Part shown: positions 6,200 through 8,065 of the stretch, piece after piece
Layout: each line of letters opens with the position of its first letter
How positions within the stretch are numbered: the first letter of the stretch is position 1
Assembly (NCBI GenBank): GCA_029855925.1
Contig: JAGSHP010000053.1
Location: 1-8,065 of the forward strand
Length of the DNA stretch: 8,065 nucleotides
Reading direction: 5' to 3'
Source of the DNA: Candidatus Thorarchaeota archaeon
GTDB lineage: Archaea; Asgardarchaeota; Thorarchaeia; Thorarchaeales; Thorarchaeaceae
Position numbers and translations under genes: made by a program
The notes under the pieces: generated by a model
Databases searched by the model: none
What the model was told of the DNA's origin: nothing
What the model saw: the letters and a program-made list of their open reading frames with translations, nothing else

Positions 6200-7225
6200 C
6201 TATTCCTCTCTGGCGCGTTGAACGAGAACAACACCCTCGACGACTGCAACAACCGCAAGCAGACCAGCAATGACCAGTAGGACAATCATTGTTGTACTAC
6301 TATCGTCACTACCACTGTTGGAGTTCAGACCCTCTACCAGAATTCCCAGATCATAAGACATCAGTGTTGCATAGTCCGCTGTCCCTGTAAACACTGCTCT
6401 CCACCATATGATGGTGGATCCCGTATCTTGTGCAAGTTGTTCCGCAAATTGGCCTCCCGCTTGAAGGTCTCCAACATCAGAGCCGAGAATGACATCGATC
6501 GACCCATTCTGTAGAGCCTGTTGGACCTCCAGCAGTCGAGAACCTGACAGAAAGATATTGTCGCCCTCCTGTAGCACCGCATCAACCGAAATACCAAATG
6601 CCTCAGCGATGTATGCCTCGGCGGGGAACACAACAACAGCGTGCAGATCTGAGATGCCAAATTCTGTATCTGTTTCTGTGATGAATGAACGGAGGTCCGT
6701 CACGCTCCTGGCGAATGCATCAAAATTGGACTGCCACTGACTAGCATAGGTCTGCTCCATGGATGTGAAGGTGTTTCTTGTGGCATTGGCGATTGCAACT
6801 GCATTGTCCGGAAGTAACCAATAGCCATGGGGGTTCTTGAAGTTGGGGTCATCCTTTCCTGGAAACTGTGAGAGTGCCGCTCCATAGTTCTCGTAGTCCT
6901 CAAGGGTGATGTAGGGCGTATCCACTTGTGAGGCGATGTCCTGTTCCCACGAGAAGTGCCCTGTGAAGACCAATAGGTCCGCATCCTCGGCAGCCTGAAT
7001 GATCTGTGGAGTCGGTGAGAATGCATGCGGTTCCACTCCCTCGGGGAGCAGCACTGTGGTTTCGACAAGATTACCTCCGACCTCGCTCACAAGACTTCCA
7101 AAGGGCGTGATTGATGCAGCAACTCTCAAGACCGGTGTGGTCTGCGCCGTTGCTTGTGGAATAAGCGCGAGTGCATTCAGTGAGAGAATTATGATGATTG
7201 GGATGACGGACTTCCATCTTTTCAA
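6200..7225 (-). CDS. ZnuA/TroA-like metal ABC transporter binding protein, membrane-anchored
   Basis: Extracytoplasmic metal-binding protein of 341 aa. Residues 1-28 are a signal peptide (MKRWK, hydrophobic core, ATAQ). The cluster A-I fold follows: GVEPHAFSPTP with His67 and NPHGYWLLPDNAVAIA with His133, the first two metal ligands of ZnuA/TroA. The third ligand, normally in an FHDAFGY-type stretch, is missing: the matching segment reads VVVFPAEAYIAEAFGI (197-212), with Pro201 near the His position. There is no His-rich loop. After a Ser/Asp/Asn-rich linker (301-311), a hydrophobic helix (312-336) and RAREE tail anchor the protein in the membrane, as usual in archaea. The start is TTG 7225, with GGAGG (minus strand, 7237-7233) 7 bases upstream; no in-frame ATG or GTG serves better. 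It is divergent from the nikR-ATPase genes. Metal specificity is open: zinc or manganese by family, nickel by context. Confidence 0.88.
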   Translation of the reverse strand: MKRWKSVIPIIIILSLNALALIPQATAQTTPVLRVAASITPFGSLVSEVGGNLVETTVLLPEGVEPHAFSPTPQIIQAAEDADLLVFTGHFSWEQDIASQVDTPYITLEDYENYGAALSQFPGKDDPNFKNPHGYWLLPDNAVAIANATRNTFTSMEQTYASQWQSNFDAFARSVTDLRSFITETDTEFGISDLHAVVVFPAEAYIAEAFGISVDAVLQEGDNIFLSGSRLLEVQQALQNGSIDVILGSDVGDLQAGGQFAEQLAQDTGSTIIWWRAVFTGTADYATLMSYDLGILVEGLNSNSGSDDSSTTMIVLLVIAGLLAVVAVVEGVVLVQRAREE

Positions 7226-7249
7226 GGCAATTCCTCCGACAACATAAAC

Positions 7250-7309
7250 ATTATTAACATTTCACTAATAGTTAATAACGTTATTAAAAACACTGCGGAA
7301 ATTATTAAG
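7250..7309. promoter_or_regulatory. Probable NikR-type operator in shared divergent promoter region
   Basis: TTATTAAC (7251-7258) and GTTAATAA (7271-7278) form a perfect inverted repeat with 8-base arms and N12 between, a 28-bp site that can be read as 6-N16-6. That is the geometry of the E. coli NikR operator (GTATGA-N16-TCATAC), although the bases differ. The right arm is shared with a perfect 16-bp palindrome, TTAATAACGTTATTAA (7272-7287), and another TTATTAA lies at 7302-7308. Likely TATA elements overlap: about 7290-7279 (minus strand) for the binding-protein gene and about 7301-7309 for nikR. Binding would therefore repress both directions. Repeats are seen directly; the protein that binds is inferred. 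Confidence 0.6.
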
Positions 7310-7340
7310 CGTTTCGAAGTGACCACCAATCTCTGGAATT

Positions 7341-7352
7341 GAGGTGATGCTT
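7341..7352 (+). promoter_or_regulatory. Ribosome-binding site deciding the nikR start
   Basis: GAGGTGA at 7341-7347 is followed by 5 bases and then GTG 7353. The same heptamer at the same distance precedes hdrC (527-533, ATG 539). The upstream candidates GTG 7344 and ATG 7347 overlap this site and are therefore unlikely starts. Confidence 0.7.
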
Positions 7353-7742
7353 GTGCCCATAATTGCAGTATCGATGCAGGAATCGGACCTTGAGAAACTG
7401 GAGCAACTACAACAGGTTGGTGGCTTTCCGAGTAGATCAGAGGTCGTCCGAGCGGCTATTCATGCGCTGATCTCCGAGTATCATGCTCTTGAAACCCTCA
7501 GTGGGGAGGTGACCACCGTCGTTACAATACTGTACTCTGACAGAAAGTCGGAGGGCTGTAGTATGGCACAGCACAAGTACAGTCACCTGATTGCTGCATT
7601 AATACACTCGCACTCAAACGATGGGGACTGCATGGACATCATGGTGGTCAAGGGCGCCTCTGATGAGGTCCGCGAGTTCCTGCGTGTGATACGTGGCGAA
7701 CGCTGTGTGAATCGCATTCTCGTAAATGTGGTGGAGGCATAG
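7353..7742 (+). CDS. nikR: NikR-like nickel-responsive transcriptional regulator
   Basis: DNA-binding repressor of 129 aa. Residues 2-45 are a ribbon-helix-helix domain (PIIAVSMQESDLEKLEQL, then FPSRSEVVRAAIHALI). Residues about 52-129 are the ACT-like metal-binding and tetramerisation domain. Counting back from the Cys, the ligands align one-for-one with E. coli NikR: His74 (H76), His85 (H87), His87 (H89) and Cys93 (C95), within AQHKYSHLIAALIHSHSNDGDC. The GDCMDIMVVKG wording that follows is also typical. It therefore probably senses Ni(II) with the normal square-planar site. GTG 7353 is chosen from the ribosome-binding site spacing. Three bases separate its stop from the ABC ATPase start, so they are cotranscribed; the divergent gap upstream holds a NikR-like operator, suggesting autoregulation together with control of the transporter. 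Confidence 0.92.
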   Translation: MPIIAVSMQESDLEKLEQLQQVGGFPSRSEVVRAAIHALISEYHALETLSGEVTTVVTILYSDRKSEGCSMAQHKYSHLIAALIHSHSNDGDCMDIMVVKGASDEVREFLRVIRGERCVNRILVNVVEA

Positions 7743-7745
7743 GTC

Positions 7746-8065
7746 ATGGAACAAGTGTTGTTGGAAGCCCGTAATCTGTCGGTACGGTATCCACAGGGAG
7801 AACTTGCACTCTATAGGGTGACGTTTGCTGTCGAGGCACCCGCCTTCATGGCAATCATTGGGCCTAATGGCTCGGGGAAGAGCACACTACTCAAGACAGC
7901 TCTGGGTCTCTTGAAACCTACAACTGGGAGCATACGTCTACTTGGCTATGATGCAACAAGGGATGCTGACAAAATTCGTAGACTTGTTCGCTATGTACCG
8001 CAGCGGGACCGGATAGAGCTCAACGTTCCCATAAAGGTCAAGGACATTGCATTAATGGGTAGGCT
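7746..8065 (+). CDS. Metal ABC transporter ATP-binding protein, ZnuC/MntB type (3' end outside window)
   Basis: The N-terminal 106 residues of an ABC ATPase; the frame stays open to the right edge. The Walker A motif is GPNGSGKST (residues 39-47). The Q-loop stretch YVPQRDRIELNVPIKVKDIALMGR begins at residue 83, and its YVPQR...P-I-x-V-x-D-x-x-LMGR wording is characteristic of the zinc/manganese (ZnuC, MntB, SitB) branch rather than NikD/NikE or CbiO/NikO. The signature motif, Walker B and H-loop lie beyond the window. ATG 7746 has GGAGG (7733-7737) 8 bases upstream, inside the end of nikR. It would energise import of the metal captured by the divergent binding protein; a membrane permease gene is expected immediately downstream but not seen. 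Confidence 0.93.
   Translation, partial: MEQVLLEARNLSVRYPQGELALYRVTFAVEAPAFMAIIGPNGSGKSTLLKTALGLLKPTTGSIRLLGYDATRDADKIRRLVRYVPQRDRIELNVPIKVKDIALMGR

Noticed and set aside
6400..6418. Perfect 8-bp-arm hairpin (TCCACCAT, ATG loop, ATGGTGGA)
   Set aside because: It lies inside the binding-protein gene and encodes the ordinary STIIWW stretch; there is no T-run or gene end nearby, so a terminator or regulatory role is not supported.

Overview
The window looks archaeal, about half G+C. Evidence: Shine-Dalgarno motifs matching an archaeal 16S tail (GAGGTGA, GGAGG), TATA-like promoter elements in the divergent gaps, frequent GTG/TTG starts, and a gene set (HdrA/B/C, MvhD, a DUF2096-like protein, archaeal-type NikR) typical of anaerobic archaea. 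It could be an Asgard (Thorarchaeota-like) or another non-methanogenic anaerobe, but lineage cannot be settled by eye. No rRNA, tRNA, CRISPR array, insertion sequence or phage gene was seen. No gap exceeds 300 bases.

Left block (1-5658): heterodisulfide-reductase-type electron-transfer genes. On the + strand are the end of an HdrA-MvhD fusion (start outside the window), hdrC and hdrB, tightly coupled. Converging on them from the - strand are a very large hdrA (1034 aa), built from two unequal HdrA modules in one chain, and a translationally coupled DUF2096-like gene. Together they suggest a cytoplasmic flavin-based electron-bifurcating complex. MvhD would pass electrons from a hydrogenase or dehydrogenase to the HdrA flavin, which sends them to ferredoxin and, through HdrC, to HdrB with its two CCG-type Fe-S sites.

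Middle (5659-6193): a divergent control region carrying two different palindromes, one beside each candidate promoter, then a small coiled-coil protein with a SHOCT-like segment.

Right block (6194-8065): a metal-uptake locus. A membrane-anchored ZnuA/TroA-like binding protein (- strand) is divergent from a nikR-like regulator and a ZnuC/MntB-type ABC ATPase (+ strand, cut by the window edge). The regulator keeps all four nickel ligands of NikR (His, His, His, Cys). The 127-base gap between them holds an AT-rich inverted repeat whose 6-N16-6 geometry equals that of the E. coli NikR operator. The binding protein has lost the third His of zinc-binding relatives. The most interesting reading is a nickel-controlled cluster A-I-type transporter, possibly supplying nickel to the [NiFe] hydrogenase that MvhD proteins usually serve. 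That link is inference.
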